Shown here in pieces: positions 1-11,740 of a stretch of DNA of 64,000 nucleotides (positions are counted from its first letter, which is position 1; each line of letters starts with the position of its first letter). The notes beneath the pieces were generated by a model. The model searched no databases. It was not told where the DNA came from and was given only the letters and a program-made list of their open reading frames with translations. Both the position numbers and the translations under genes were made by a program. Origin of the DNA: an uncultured Pelagibacteraceae bacterium (GTDB taxonomy: Bacteria > Pseudomonadota > Alphaproteobacteria > Pelagibacterales > Pelagibacteraceae); assembly GCA_902550635.1 (NCBI GenBank), contig CACCZY010000001.1, positions 1 to 64,000 of the forward strand, in the 5' to 3' direction.

Positions 1-2
1 AT

Positions 3-362
3 TATATTCCAAAAGGTATGGCTGGCACTAGACAACTACTTAAATATTTTAAAAAAGGTTACTCAATTGCTATAATGATAGATCAAAGAGTTAGTCAAGC
101 CAAAAAAATAAAATTTTTTAATCATTATGCATATACAACAACAATACCAGCACAATTTTCAAAAAAATATAAATCTGAAATAGTTCCTATTCATATCGAA
201 AGATTAGATGGAATTAATTTTAAAATAAAAATTAATAAACCTATGAAGTTTAAAGATGAAGATAGTGTAGAAAAAATTACAACTGATCTTAATTTGTGGC
301 TTGAAAATATGATTTTAGAAAATCCTGGTCAATGGATTTGGACCCATAATCGTTGGAAATAA
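3..362 (+). CDS. Lipid A biosynthesis acyltransferase (LpxL/HtrB family), C-terminal part, truncated by window start
   Basis: Frame open from the window edge (YIPKGMAGTRQLLKYFKKG...); IDQRV and C-terminal NPGQWIWTHNRWK typical of LpxL-type acyltransferases. Confidence 0.8.
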   Translation, partial: YIPKGMAGTRQLLKYFKKGYSIAIMIDQRVSQAKKIKFFNHYAYTTTIPAQFSKKYKSEIVPIHIERLDGINFKIKINKPMKFKDEDSVEKITTDLNLWLENMILENPGQWIWTHNRWK

Positions 363-369
363 ATAAGTT

Positions 370-582
370 TTAATTTTTATTATCCTTCTTTTTGAAAGCT
401 TCCACATATGAAAAATATGGTTCTTGTAAATCTACGTTCCAATAGGTTAACTCATTTAAAAAAATTTTCTTTCCTGATACTGCACAAATCACGTGATCAC
501 CATCCTCAATAATTTTAAAACTATTTGGCAAATATTCTAATTTAGCTAACTTATTTTTCATTATTATTATATAATTTATCAT
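370..582 (-). CDS. DUF2093-like small protein
   Basis: LEYLPNSFKIIEDGDHVICAVSGKKIFLNELTYWNVDLQEPY resembles the alphaproteobacterial DUF2093 pattern; likely start is the internal MKNKLAK. Confidence 0.7.
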   Translation of the reverse strand: MINYIIIMKNKLAKLEYLPNSFKIIEDGDHVICAVSGKKIFLNELTYWNVDLQEPYFSYVEAFKKKDNKN

Positions 583-584
583 AT

Positions 585-1850
585 ATGAATATTGCTATTA
601 TTGGAAGCGGAGGCAGAGAACATGCTTTATGTTTTAAACTATCAGAATCACAAAATGTAAAAAAAATATTTTGCATTCCAGGAAATGCTGGAACCGAAAA
701 AATTGCTAAAAATATAAATATAAACTTTAATGATTTTAAAGAATTAAAAAAAGTTATTTTAAAAAATAAAATTGAAATGGTCATTATTGGACCTGAAAAG
801 CCTTTGGTAGATGGTATTGTCGATTACCTTGAAAAAAATAATATATTAGTTTTTGGACCCAATAAAATTGCATCACAATTAGAAGGTTCTAAAACATTTA
901 CAAAAGAATTATGCAAAAAAAATAATATTCCTTCTGCAAAATTTGAAATATTTTACAAATCTTTAGATGCAAAAAAATTTTTAAAAAAATCAAAATATCC
1001 TTTAGTTATAAAAGCAGATGGTTTGGCTTCAGGAAAAGGTGTTTATATATGTGAAAATGAATCATCAGGCCAAACAGCTATTGATGAAATTTTTAATGGA
1101 AAGTTTGGAAAAGCAGAAAAATTATTAATAGAAGAGTTTCTTCAAGGGGAAGAGATGAGTTTTTTTATTATTTCTGATGGAAAAACTTTTAAAACTTTTC
1201 AAACTGCACAAGATCACAAAAGAGTAGGCGAGGGTGATACGGGCAAAAACACTGGAGGAATGGGAGCTTACTCACCTTCAAGACTAATAAATTCAGATCT
1301 CGAAAAAAAAATTATAAACAAAATAATTCAACCTACATTAAAATCACTTAATAACATTGGCTGTTCATATAAAGGATTTTTATATGCCGGCTTGATGATT
1401 GTTAACAATGAACCATATCTTATTGAATACAATGTAAGAATGGGTGATCCTGAATGTCAAACAATAATTCCTAGATTAAAGACAGATTTATTTGAAATTA
1501 TTTTATCATGCTGTAATGGTTCTTTAAAAAATATAATTTTAGAATGGGACTCCAAATTTAGCGTGAGTATAGTTTTATGTTCAAAAGGATATCCAGATAA
1601 ATATCAAAAAAATATTAAAATAGATGGTTTGGAAAATCTAATTCATTCAAAAGATCAATTTATTTTTCATGCAGGAACAAACAGAAAGAATAATGAAATT
1701 GTAGCTACAGGAGGAAGAGTTTTAAACTTTACTTCTCTTTCTGAAAGTTTTTATTCGTGTCAAAAAGAATCTTTAAAACTAATTAATAATTTAGATTGGA
1801 ATAATGGATTTTTTAGAAAAGATATAGGATTTAAAGTAATTAAAAAATGA
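585..1850 (+). CDS. purD: Phosphoribosylamine-glycine ligase
   Basis: MNIAIIGSGGREHAL N-terminus, ADGLASGKGV, NTGGMGAYSP, EYNVRMGDPE motifs. Confidence 0.97.
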   Translation: MNIAIIGSGGREHALCFKLSESQNVKKIFCIPGNAGTEKIAKNININFNDFKELKKVILKNKIEMVIIGPEKPLVDGIVDYLEKNNILVFGPNKIASQLEGSKTFTKELCKKNNIPSAKFEIFYKSLDAKKFLKKSKYPLVIKADGLASGKGVYICENESSGQTAIDEIFNGKFGKAEKLLIEEFLQGEEMSFFIISDGKTFKTFQTAQDHKRVGEGDTGKNTGGMGAYSPSRLINSDLEKKIINKIIQPTLKSLNNIGCSYKGFLYAGLMIVNNEPYLIEYNVRMGDPECQTIIPRLKTDLFEIILSCCNGSLKNIILEWDSKFSVSIVLCSKGYPDKYQKNIKIDGLENLIHSKDQFIFHAGTNRKNNEIVATGGRVLNFTSLSESFYSCQKESLKLINNLDWNNGFFRKDIGFKVIKK

Positions 1851-2413
1851 AAATAATTTCTGGTTATTTAAAAAATAAAAAATTAATTTTGCCATTAGAC
1901 AAAAGTACAAGACCATTAAAATCAATGGTAAGAGAGTCAATTTTTAATATTGTAGAACATTCAAAAATATTTAATTTTAAAATTAAAGATTCAAATGTAT
2001 TAGACCTATTTTCTGGTATAGGTTCATTTGGCTTAGAATTTATATCTAGAGGAGCTAATAATGTGATTTTTTGTGAAAATTATCAACCATCAGTTAAAAT
2101 TTTAAAAAAGAATATACTTAACTTAAATTGCTCTAAAAATACTTTGGTATTTGAAAAAGATATTTATAGCCAAAACTTTTTTCAAAATTTACCAAATAAA
2201 AAGTTTGAAATTATTTACTTAGATCCACCTTTTAAAGAAAAAAGAATAAATGAAATTTTGCACAACATAAATAACAAAAAATTATTAAGTAAAAACGGTA
2301 TAATCATTCTACATAGAAATAAAAAAACTATAGATAATTTTAATGATTTTTTTTTAATTAAAAAAGAAAAAATTTATGGTTTATCTAAAATTATTTTTGG
2401 TTCCTTTTTTTAG
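1847..2413 (+). CDS. rsmD: 16S rRNA (guanine966-N2)-methyltransferase
   Basis: VLDLFSGIGSFGLEFISRGA and IIYLDPPF motifs. Confidence 0.9.
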   Translation: MKIISGYLKNKKLILPLDKSTRPLKSMVRESIFNIVEHSKIFNFKIKDSNVLDLFSGIGSFGLEFISRGANNVIFCENYQPSVKILKKNILNLNCSKNTLVFEKDIYSQNFFQNLPNKKFEIIYLDPPFKEKRINEILHNINNKKLLSKNGIIILHRNKKTIDNFNDFFLIKKEKIYGLSKIIFGSFF

Positions 2414-3577
2414 CAAAATTTTTTTGGTTTCTTTTTTAATTAATTCAACTGCTGGCTGATCAAAAGGATTTACTTTTAATAATCTACCCAAAAGTATTGT
2501 TTCTAATATAAAAAAAGTAAACAAAGTCCCAAGACTTTTCTCATCTTTGCTTAATATTTCAAAACTTCTAAAAGGTATCTTTTTTGAATTAAAAACATTT
2601 TGAGTTGCTATATTCTGAGAGTAAATTATTTCATTTAATTTTTTTCCTTTTAAAAATTTATAAGGTTCTAATATTTTTTTATGATTTATTTTTATTGTAT
2701 TTTCTTGGTGTGAGAAAAAAAAAGTATAAAAACCCTTGGGTTGACCATCCAGGTAATATTGCATTAAACTATGATTATCTTTTGGCATTGTAGAAATCAC
2801 TGGTATCACGCCATTTAATTTTTTCCCTAAACTTTCCGAAACTAGCTGTTGATACCATTTAAAAAAAGGCTCTGATAAAGGATCATAATTTAATATAAAT
2901 GATAAAAATTTACCTTTTTTCACATTTAAATAAATTGACTGAACATTGGCCAATAATTCTTTAACAAAAATTTTATTTTTAATTAAATAGTTAAATTGTT
3001 TAAATTTAATAACATTTAACCCCATTAACTCTGCTGGAATCATTCCTACTTCTGATAATACAGAGTATCTGCCGCCAATATAATTTTTATGTTCAATTAT
3101 ATCAGACTTTAAATCTGCTGCTAATTTATTTAAATAATTATTTTGCAATTCTGAAATAATAATATTTTTTTGATTATCTTTTAAAAGAATATTTGAATTA
3201 CATATGGTTTCTAAAGTATTTCCAGATTTTGATATAATTATATTAACTTGAGTTTTTTTATTTTTTTTTAAATTTATATTATTCTGAAGATTGTTTATGA
3301 ATGAAAAATTTTTTATTATTTTTTTTTTCAAAAAACTATAAATTGCTTCAGATCCTAAAATTGAACCCCCCATGCCAATTACTCTAAAAAAAGATTTTGT
3401 TTTTAATTTTTTTATGGTTTTAGAATTAAAATTATTGTTATAATCTTTGGATAAAGTATTAAGAATATTGTTTTTATTTTTATAATAATCTGAAATTAAT
3501 GAATGAAACTCTTTTTTTGCTATATTTAATTTTTTTTTAATTTTAAAATTTTTAAAATTAATATTATTAACATTCAT
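2381..3577 (-). CDS. pgi: Glucose-6-phosphate isomerase (short form, 398 aa)
   Basis: IGMGGSILGSEAI, ISKSGNTLET, GGRYSVLSEVGMIPAELMG, NPFDQPAVELIK motifs. Confidence 0.9.
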   Translation of the reverse strand: MNVNNINFKNFKIKKKLNIAKKEFHSLISDYYKNKNNILNTLSKDYNNNFNSKTIKKLKTKSFFRVIGMGGSILGSEAIYSFLKKKIIKNFSFINNLQNNINLKKNKKTQVNIIISKSGNTLETICNSNILLKDNQKNIIISELQNNYLNKLAADLKSDIIEHKNYIGGRYSVLSEVGMIPAELMGLNVIKFKQFNYLIKNKIFVKELLANVQSIYLNVKKGKFLSFILNYDPLSEPFFKWYQQLVSESLGKKLNGVIPVISTMPKDNHSLMQYYLDGQPKGFYTFFFSHQENTIKINHKKILEPYKFLKGKKLNEIIYSQNIATQNVFNSKKIPFRSFEILSKDEKSLGTLFTFFILETILLGRLLKVNPFDQPAVELIKKETKKILLKKGTKNNFR

Positions 3578-3578
3578 T

Positions 3579-3911
3579 TTATTTAATTTTCTTCAAAATT
3601 GATTCCTCTAAAGATTTATTTGTGTTATCAATTTTAATATCATTACTAGCACCATTGTTTTTTAATATCTTTTTTATATCTTCTTTAAAGCTTGTTTCCT
3701 CTCTATCGGCTAAATTTTTACTATCGTCAGGCTCGGGGAAATCTTCAAAATTTGGAGGCAATACTAATGGGTTTTTTTTTTCTACTAAAAACTCATCGCC
3801 AATCGGTTTGGTTTTTCCTGTTACAGCACTTTTTATACTTGATCCTAAACCACAAGAATTCAAAATCATAAAAAAAAGCAAAATTAAAATATTAAAAAAT
3901 TTTCTACTCAT
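3579..3911 (-). CDS. DUF3035-like lipoprotein
   Basis: Lipobox LNSCG; DEFLVEKKNPLVLPPNF pattern; immediately follows lspA. Confidence 0.65.
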   Translation of the reverse strand: MSRKFFNILILLFFMILNSCGLGSSIKSAVTGKTKPIGDEFLVEKKNPLVLPPNFEDFPEPDDSKNLADREETSFKEDIKKILKNNGASNDIKIDNTNKSLEESILKKIK

Positions 3912-4395
3912 GTGTTTTTTTATTAATTAATAATTCAGCAATAATAAGGCAAATAACACCAAGTGTAATAAATATATCTGATACATTGAAAATAAACCAG
4001 TGGAACTCCCTAAAATTTATATCAATAAAATCTGGAACTGATCCATAATACAATCTATCAAATAAATTTCCCAAAGAACCTCCTAGTATCATTAAAAAAA
4101 AAAGGGCACGTAAATCTTTATAAATAAAAACTAAATATAAAATAATTAAATTTATTATTACAATTAAAATAGTAATCAAATTGTAAATTAAAGATTTTTC
4201 AAATGAAAACAGGCCAAAAGCAACCCCTTTGTTCCAAACTAAATTTAAGCTCAAAAATTGATTAATATATATGTTCGTGTCTAAATTATTTGATGCAAAT
4301 TGAAGAATATAAATTTTGGATACTCTATCTAAAAAAAAAATTAAAGTTAAAACTGATATATATATAATAATTTTCTTATAAAAGTTATTATTCAT
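3904..4395 (-). CDS. lspA: Lipoprotein signal peptidase
   Basis: NKGVAFGLF, GGSLGNLFDRLYYGSVPDFID, FNVSDIFITLG motifs. Confidence 0.95.
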   Translation of the reverse strand: MNNNFYKKIIIYISVLTLIFFLDRVSKIYILQFASNNLDTNIYINQFLSLNLVWNKGVAFGLFSFEKSLIYNLITILIVIINLIILYLVFIYKDLRALFFLMILGGSLGNLFDRLYYGSVPDFIDINFREFHWFIFNVSDIFITLGVICLIIAELLINKKTHE

Positions 4396-4406
4396 ATCTT
4401 ATATTG

Positions 4407-7130
4407 TTATCCATGTCTTTCGCACTTGCCTTTTTTTATTTTCCAACAAATTTTGCATTTTTCGCCCTCTGCTTTAATTGTTTCAACATTTATTTCATTA
4501 TCAAGTTTTTCATCAAGTATTATCTCTGCTCCTGAAGTTATACAAATTTCAGCAAAATCAAAATTTTTTGCCAATTCATAAAATTTTTTATTCAGTTTTA
4601 TTTTAACTTTCGCTTCTAAACTTGAACCTATAACTTTACTTGCTCTTTTATTTTCAATGCTTATATTAGCTAAATCTCTTATTTTTTTTATTTTTATCCA
4701 GTTTTCATTTAATACTTGATTTTTCCATTTCGATGGTATTTTAACAAATTTTTCTAGGTGAATACTATTATCATTGTCTTTATTAACTAAATTAAAAATT
4801 TCCTCGGTGGTAAATGACAATATTGGTGCGAACCATTTAAGTAAACTTTCAAGAATTATATTTAGAACTAAAATGCAATTTTTTCTTCTTTCAGAATTTA
4901 AATCATCACAATAAAGCGAATCTTTCCTAATATCAAAATAAAATGCTGAAAGATCTACTGTACAAAAATTTAATAGTTCTTTATATAAATTATGAAATGT
5001 ATATGACTTAAAATTTTTATGGAAATTTTCATTCAAAATAAAAATTTTATGAAGCATGTACTGTTCTAACTCATCAAGTACATTTGGATTTATTTTTTCA
5101 AAATCTGTTTTTAAAAAATTATCTTTCAAGTTTCCCAAAATATATCTAAATGTATTTCTTATTTTTCTGTATGATTCAGCGTGTTGTTCTAGAATTAAAT
5201 TATCTATTCTTAAATCTTCGGAATAATCTGCTGCTGTAACCCAGACTCTTAAAATATCAGCTCCATATTTTTTTAAAATGTCTTCTGGTGATATAATATT
5301 TCCCAATGATTTAGACATTTTTAATCCTTTGCCATCGACAACAAAACCGTGTGATAATATAGTTTCAAATGGTGCTCTACCTCTAGTTCCGCAGGACTCT
5401 AACAGTGAAGAATGAAACCACCCCCTATGCTGATCAGATCCTTCAAGATACATGGATGCGGGCCATTTTAAATCTTTCCTTGTTTCCAAAACATAGGAAT
5501 GGGTTGAGCCACTATCAAACCATACCTCAACAATATCACTTAATTTTTCATAATCTTTAGCAATATATTTCTTTCCTAAAAATCTTTGAGGATCATCTGT
5601 AAACCAACAATCCGAACCTTCTTTTTCATAAATTTTAGCAATATTATCAAAAACTTCATCATCTATTAAAATTTCATTTGTTTTTTTTGAAATAAAAATA
5701 GGTAAAGGAACTCCCCAAACTCTTTGCCTTGACACGCACCAATCTGGTCTTGTTTCTATCATTGATTTCAATCTTTCTTTTCCTTTGCTAGGATAAAATT
5801 TGGTATCTTCAATAGCTTTTAAGGCTTTTTTTCTTAACCCATGGCTTTCCATTGAAATAAACCATTGTTGGGTAGCTCTATGAACAAGGGGAGCTTTAGA
5901 TCTCCAAGAATGTGGGTATGAATGATTTAATTTTCCGTTGGCTAGAAGTTTATTAAGATCTTTTAACTTTTCTATTACAATAGAATTTGCTTTAAAAATA
6001 TGTGTACCTTCAAAAACAGGAATATTTTTTGTATATCTTCCATCATCATCAACCGTTTCCAATGCTTTAATTCCGTTGTTTAGACATAAATTAAAATCAT
6101 CTGGTCCATGACTTGGAGCACAATGAACTATTCCTGTGCCCTGTTCTGTTGTAACAAATCTAGCTTCCAACATTGGAATATCATATTTATAGCCAATATT
6201 AAAAAAAGGATGTTGGCAAACAGTTCCTAAAAAATCCTTTCCATTAATCTCTTCTAAGGTTTTATAACTTTCAACATTACATTCTTTAATTACGGACTCT
6301 AAAAGATCTTTTGCTACAACTATCTTTTTATTTTTAAATTTATTGTCATCTAATAATTGAACAATCAAATATTTCAAATTATTATTATAGGCCAAAGCTT
6401 TATTTGCTGGAATTGTCCAAGGTGTGGTTGTCCATATAATTATTTCGCAATTATTTAATTCTTTTAAATTAGATTTCTTAACCTCAAAAGAAGCATAAAT
6501 TGTATCTGACGTGTGATCCATATACTCAACTTCAGCATCAGATAATGCAGTTTTTTCTACTGTTGACCAAAGAACCGGCTTATATCCTTTGTAAAGGCTT
6601 CCTTCTTTTAAAAATTTTCCAAGCTCTCTTACTATTTGTGCTTCAGCATCAAAACTCATTGTTGAATAATAATCTTCCCAATCCCCAATGACCCCCAGCC
6701 TTTTAAATTGATCCTTATGAACTTTAATCCATTTATTTGCAAATTCTCTACATTCTTTTCTAAATTCGGTAATTGGTACTTCATTTTTATTTTTTTTATT
6801 TTTCTTATATTGTTCTTCAATCTTCCATTCTATTGGCAACCCATGACAGTCCCACCCTGGAACATAAACAGAGTCTTTTCCATCCATTTGATGGAATTTG
6901 GTTATTATATCTTTTAGTATTTTATTTAGTGCAGTCCCCATATGAATATTGCCGTTTGCATAAGGAGGCCCATCATGAAGAATAAATTTTTCTTTGTTTT
7001 TAGTTCTTGCTCTTAACTTCTTATATAAATTTATCCTATCCCAATATTGAACAAAACCAGGCTCCTTAGACGGAAGGTTTGCTTTCATTGAAAAAGCTGT
7101 TTTAGGAAGATTAATATTTTCTTTTCCCAT
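4407..7130 (-). CDS. ileS: Isoleucyl-tRNA synthetase
   Basis: HDGPPYANGNIHMGTALNKILKD, PGWDCHGLPIE, KMSKSLGN motifs. Confidence 0.98.
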   Translation of the reverse strand: MGKENINLPKTAFSMKANLPSKEPGFVQYWDRINLYKKLRARTKNKEKFILHDGPPYANGNIHMGTALNKILKDIITKFHQMDGKDSVYVPGWDCHGLPIEWKIEEQYKKNKKNKNEVPITEFRKECREFANKWIKVHKDQFKRLGVIGDWEDYYSTMSFDAEAQIVRELGKFLKEGSLYKGYKPVLWSTVEKTALSDAEVEYMDHTSDTIYASFEVKKSNLKELNNCEIIIWTTTPWTIPANKALAYNNNLKYLIVQLLDDNKFKNKKIVVAKDLLESVIKECNVESYKTLEEINGKDFLGTVCQHPFFNIGYKYDIPMLEARFVTTEQGTGIVHCAPSHGPDDFNLCLNNGIKALETVDDDGRYTKNIPVFEGTHIFKANSIVIEKLKDLNKLLANGKLNHSYPHSWRSKAPLVHRATQQWFISMESHGLRKKALKAIEDTKFYPSKGKERLKSMIETRPDWCVSRQRVWGVPLPIFISKKTNEILIDDEVFDNIAKIYEKEGSDCWFTDDPQRFLGKKYIAKDYEKLSDIVEVWFDSGSTHSYVLETRKDLKWPASMYLEGSDQHRGWFHSSLLESCGTRGRAPFETILSHGFVVDGKGLKMSKSLGNIISPEDILKKYGADILRVWVTAADYSEDLRIDNLILEQHAESYRKIRNTFRYILGNLKDNFLKTDFEKINPNVLDELEQYMLHKIFILNENFHKNFKSYTFHNLYKELLNFCTVDLSAFYFDIRKDSLYCDDLNSERRKNCILVLNIILESLLKWFAPILSFTTEEIFNLVNKDNDNSIHLEKFVKIPSKWKNQVLNENWIKIKKIRDLANISIENKRASKVIGSSLEAKVKIKLNKKFYELAKNFDFAEICITSGAEIILDEKLDNEINVETIKAEGEKCKICWKIKKGKCERHG

Positions 7131-7134
7131 AATA

Positions 7135-8064
7135 TTATATTTTTTTTGCTATTTTCAAATCCTTATTAATTTGATTTCTAAGCTGATCAACTCCTCTGAA
7201 TTTTTTTTCACTTCTAATAAATTTTTTAAATTCAACTGTTAATTTCTTATTATAAAGATTTCTAGCAAAATTAAATATATTTACTTCTAAAAGAATCTTT
7301 TTTTGATTAAAAGTTGGTCTATATCCTAAATTTGCTATACCATTTAAATTAAGCTTGCTACCATGAATATTAACTTTTACGGCATAAACTCCTGTTTTTG
7401 CAATCAAATAGTTCGATAACCCTATGTTGCATGTGGGAAAACCAATTTTCTTTCCCATCTCTCTTCCCTTTTGAACTTTTCCTTCTATAGACCAAAACCT
7501 ATCAAGGTATTGATTAGCAATATCTAATTTTCCCGATTGTAATAAACTTCTAATTAAAGTTGATGAAATAATTTTTTTTTGTTTCTTTAGAGGAGAAGGA
7601 TTTATAATTTTATATTTATATTTATTTGATAATTTTTTTAAAAGATTAACATCTCCTTCTCTTTTATTTCCAAATCTAAAATTATTACTTACAAAAATAT
7701 ATTTTGATTGAAGTTTTTTTGACAATATGTTTTCAATAAAACTATAACTTTTAATTTTTGAAAATTTTCTATCAAATTTTTTAATTATTATAAAATCTAC
7801 ATTATATTTTTTCAAATAACCTATTTTTTGGTTAGTATTTGAAATCCTATAATTTTTAATTTTTTTATTAAAAAACATTTTTGGAATAGGATCAAAGGTT
7901 ACTACTCCAAGCTTGCATTGCAGTTTTTTTTTATATTTTTTTGCCTGTCGAAATAATTTTTGATGTCCCAAATGTAAACCATCAAAATTACCTATTAAAA
8001 TTATTGAATTCTGATCTGAAACTGAAACATTAAAATTCTTATATATTTTAATTCTTTTTACCAT
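7135..8064 (-). CDS. ribF: Riboflavin kinase/FAD synthetase
   Basis: IGNFDGLHLGHQKL, SSTLIRSLLQSG, GREMGKKIGFPTCNI motifs. Confidence 0.95.
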   Translation of the reverse strand: MVKRIKIYKNFNVSVSDQNSIILIGNFDGLHLGHQKLFRQAKKYKKKLQCKLGVVTFDPIPKMFFNKKIKNYRISNTNQKIGYLKKYNVDFIIIKKFDRKFSKIKSYSFIENILSKKLQSKYIFVSNNFRFGNKREGDVNLLKKLSNKYKYKIINPSPLKKQKKIISSTLIRSLLQSGKLDIANQYLDRFWSIEGKVQKGREMGKKIGFPTCNIGLSNYLIAKTGVYAVKVNIHGSKLNLNGIANLGYRPTFNQKKILLEVNIFNFARNLYNKKLTVEFKKFIRSEKKFRGVDQLRNQINKDLKIAKKI

Positions 8065-8873
8065 TTTAAATTTGATTGAGCATAATTTACTGTAACATTA
8101 TATTTTTCAAATAGTTTATCAATGCCACAATTAGTTTCATTTCTATGAACTCCATTTAAAACTAACAAAGAGCTAAAGTTTTGTAAATTAGCTCCTCTAA
8201 TATCTGTGTTTAAATTATCGCCTATGCACAATACTCTTTTATTTTTTATTTCTATAGATTGGGTGTAAACTAATGGATATGGCTTTCCAAAATAATCTAC
8301 TTTTCCACCTAATTCTTCAAATACTTTAGCGACAGAACCGGCACAAAATTCTCTTTCTTCACCTCTGTCAACTATCAAATCAGGATTTGTACATATCATT
8401 TTTTTATCTATTTTACTTTTTAAAAAACTTCTATAAAAATCCATATTTTTATCCTGATTATCAAACAATCCTGTACATAATAATAGTTCTGCTTCATCAA
8501 TTTTTTTTACTTTATTTTTCTCAAACATTTTAAATAAATTAAAATCTCTGGGAGGACCGATATGAAAAAATTTAGAATTTTTCCAATTAGAATTTAAATG
8601 TTTTAGAGCAGCTTCACCTGAAGTATAAACTTTTTTACATTTACCATCATCTAAACCCATTTTTTTTAAAAATTTAATCACATCTGAATTTGGTCTTGGT
8701 GCATTTGTTAATAAAACATATTCTTTTTTATTTTTTTCTAGTTCGTTAAGAACATTGATTGAATTTTGAAACAGTTTTATTCCATTGTGCACAACTCCCC
8801 ATATATCGATAAAAAATAATTCGAATTCATGAGTTATTGATTTAAGACCTTTATTGTCCAAATTTAATGTCAT
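8058..8873 (-). CDS. HAD-superfamily hydrolase (TIGR01459-like)
   Basis: FFIDIWGVVHNG, TNAPRPN, GKPYPLVY, CIGDNLNTDIRGA motifs. Confidence 0.9.
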   Translation of the reverse strand: MTLNLDNKGLKSITHEFELFFIDIWGVVHNGIKLFQNSINVLNELEKNKKEYVLLTNAPRPNSDVIKFLKKMGLDDGKCKKVYTSGEAALKHLNSNWKNSKFFHIGPPRDFNLFKMFEKNKVKKIDEAELLLCTGLFDNQDKNMDFYRSFLKSKIDKKMICTNPDLIVDRGEEREFCAGSVAKVFEELGGKVDYFGKPYPLVYTQSIEIKNKRVLCIGDNLNTDIRGANLQNFSSLLVLNGVHRNETNCGIDKLFEKYNVTVNYAQSNLKW

Positions 8874-8941
8874 TTAGGAGATATAGCCCAAAAATCAGCG
8901 AATTTCTTTGTTTTTTTGAATATATATATTTTAATTATAAC

Positions 8942-8971
8942 CTTGAAATCATTGAACCATATATCTATATG
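8942..8971 (+). promoter_or_regulatory. Candidate RpoH (heat-shock sigma)-type promoter of groESL
   Basis: CTTG at 8942-8945, N18, TCTATAT at 8964-8970; close to the alphaproteobacterial CTTG-N17/18-CYTATNT pattern, 26 bp upstream of the groES ATG. Confidence 0.5.
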
Positions 8972-8996
8972 AAATCAATATTTATAGGAGTATTTT

Positions 8997-9290
8997 ATGA
9001 AATTTAAACCGTTACATGACAGAGTTTTAATTTAAGTTTTAGATAGCAGTGAAAAAACTGCTGGTGGAATAATAATACCAGACACAGCGCAAGAAAAACC
9101 TCAGGAAGGTAAAGTTGTGGCCGTAGGTGGAGGTGCAAAAACAGAAGATGGAAAAATAATAGCAATGGATGTCAAAGTTGGTGACAAAGTATTATTTGGA
9201 AAATGGTCTGGAACAGAAGTAAAAATAGATGGTAAAGAATACAGTATAATGAAAGAATCTGACATTATGGGTATTTCTAGTGGAAAATAA
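8997..9290 (+). pseudogene. groES: Co-chaperonin GroES with in-frame TAA at codon 13
   Basis: [96 protein letters not shown]; 98 codons in frame, TAA at 9033-9035, AGGAG at 8986-8990. Confidence 0.93.
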
Positions 9291-9309
9291 TATTAATAAA
9301 GGAGAGTAA

Positions 9310-10965
<1,656 letters not shown>

Positions 10966-11017
10966 TACGTTTCCATTTAGAGATCACTCTAAAAACATAC
11001 ACTAAACAAAATTAGAA

Positions 11018-11049
11018 CCCTCGGAATGAAAGTTTCGGGGGTTTTTTTT
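11018..11049 (+). terminator. Rho-independent terminator of groESL
   Basis: CCCTCGGAA-tgaaag-TTTCGGGGG stem (with G-U pairs) followed by T9. Confidence 0.8.
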
Positions 11050-11695
11050 ATTTAAAAGTCTTTTCTGTTAAAAAAAGTCCTAAAGCAACCGCTGGACCAA
11101 TCCCAAAAGCAAATAATAAAGTTCCTGCTCCAACTGTTCCTCCCAAGTACCAACCAACTGTAACTACGAATATTTCAAGAAATGCCCTAACTGCTGCTAT
11201 TGGTATGTTTGTTTTTTTTTGTAGTCCTACCATTAAGCCATCTCTTGGTCCTGCTCCCAAATTTGCAACTAAATAAATTCCACCACCAAATCCTACGGTA
11301 AATACAGCAACTATAGCTAATATTAATTGTGAAATATAATTTTCTGGTGTTGGTACATATTTAATACAAATATCTATCATCATGGCGATTATTAAAGCAT
11401 TAAGTATTGTTCCAATTCCTGGTTTTTGTTTTAAAGGCAGCCAAAAAAGCAAAACACCTAAACTTATAAACAAAGTGATTGTTCCGATTGATAAATTTAC
11501 ATTCAATGATATGCCTTGGGCTAAGACACTCCATGGAGATGCTCCGGTAAATGAAACTATTAATAATCCTTCACCTAAACCAAATAATGTTAAACCTAAA
11601 CATAAATATAAAAAAGTCCAAAATTTTGGCTTGAAATTAAGTGGTTTTTTAGAACTCCATGAAGTTTTTGGTATTTTTTTTATAGTTAAAAACAT
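11048..11695 (-). CDS. YczE/YitT-like integral membrane protein
   Basis: Multi-TM; GASPWSVLAQG, GIGTILNALIIAMMID, NLGAGPRDGLMVGLQ motifs. Confidence 0.75.
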   Translation of the reverse strand: MFLTIKKIPKTSWSSKKPLNFKPKFWTFLYLCLGLTLFGLGEGLLIVSFTGASPWSVLAQGISLNVNLSIGTITLFISLGVLLFWLPLKQKPGIGTILNALIIAMMIDICIKYVPTPENYISQLILAIVAVFTVGFGGGIYLVANLGAGPRDGLMVGLQKKTNIPIAAVRAFLEIFVVTVGWYLGGTVGAGTLLFAFGIGPAVALGLFLTEKTFK

Positions 11696-11740
11696 AATTT
11701 TAAGTATTATTTATACTTTCGTGAGATAAAATCCAATAAA

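Noticed and set aside
6500-6985. Plus-strand ORFs inside ileS (6500-6691, 6708-6917, 6773-6985)
   Set aside because: Opposite-strand shadows of an intact conserved gene.
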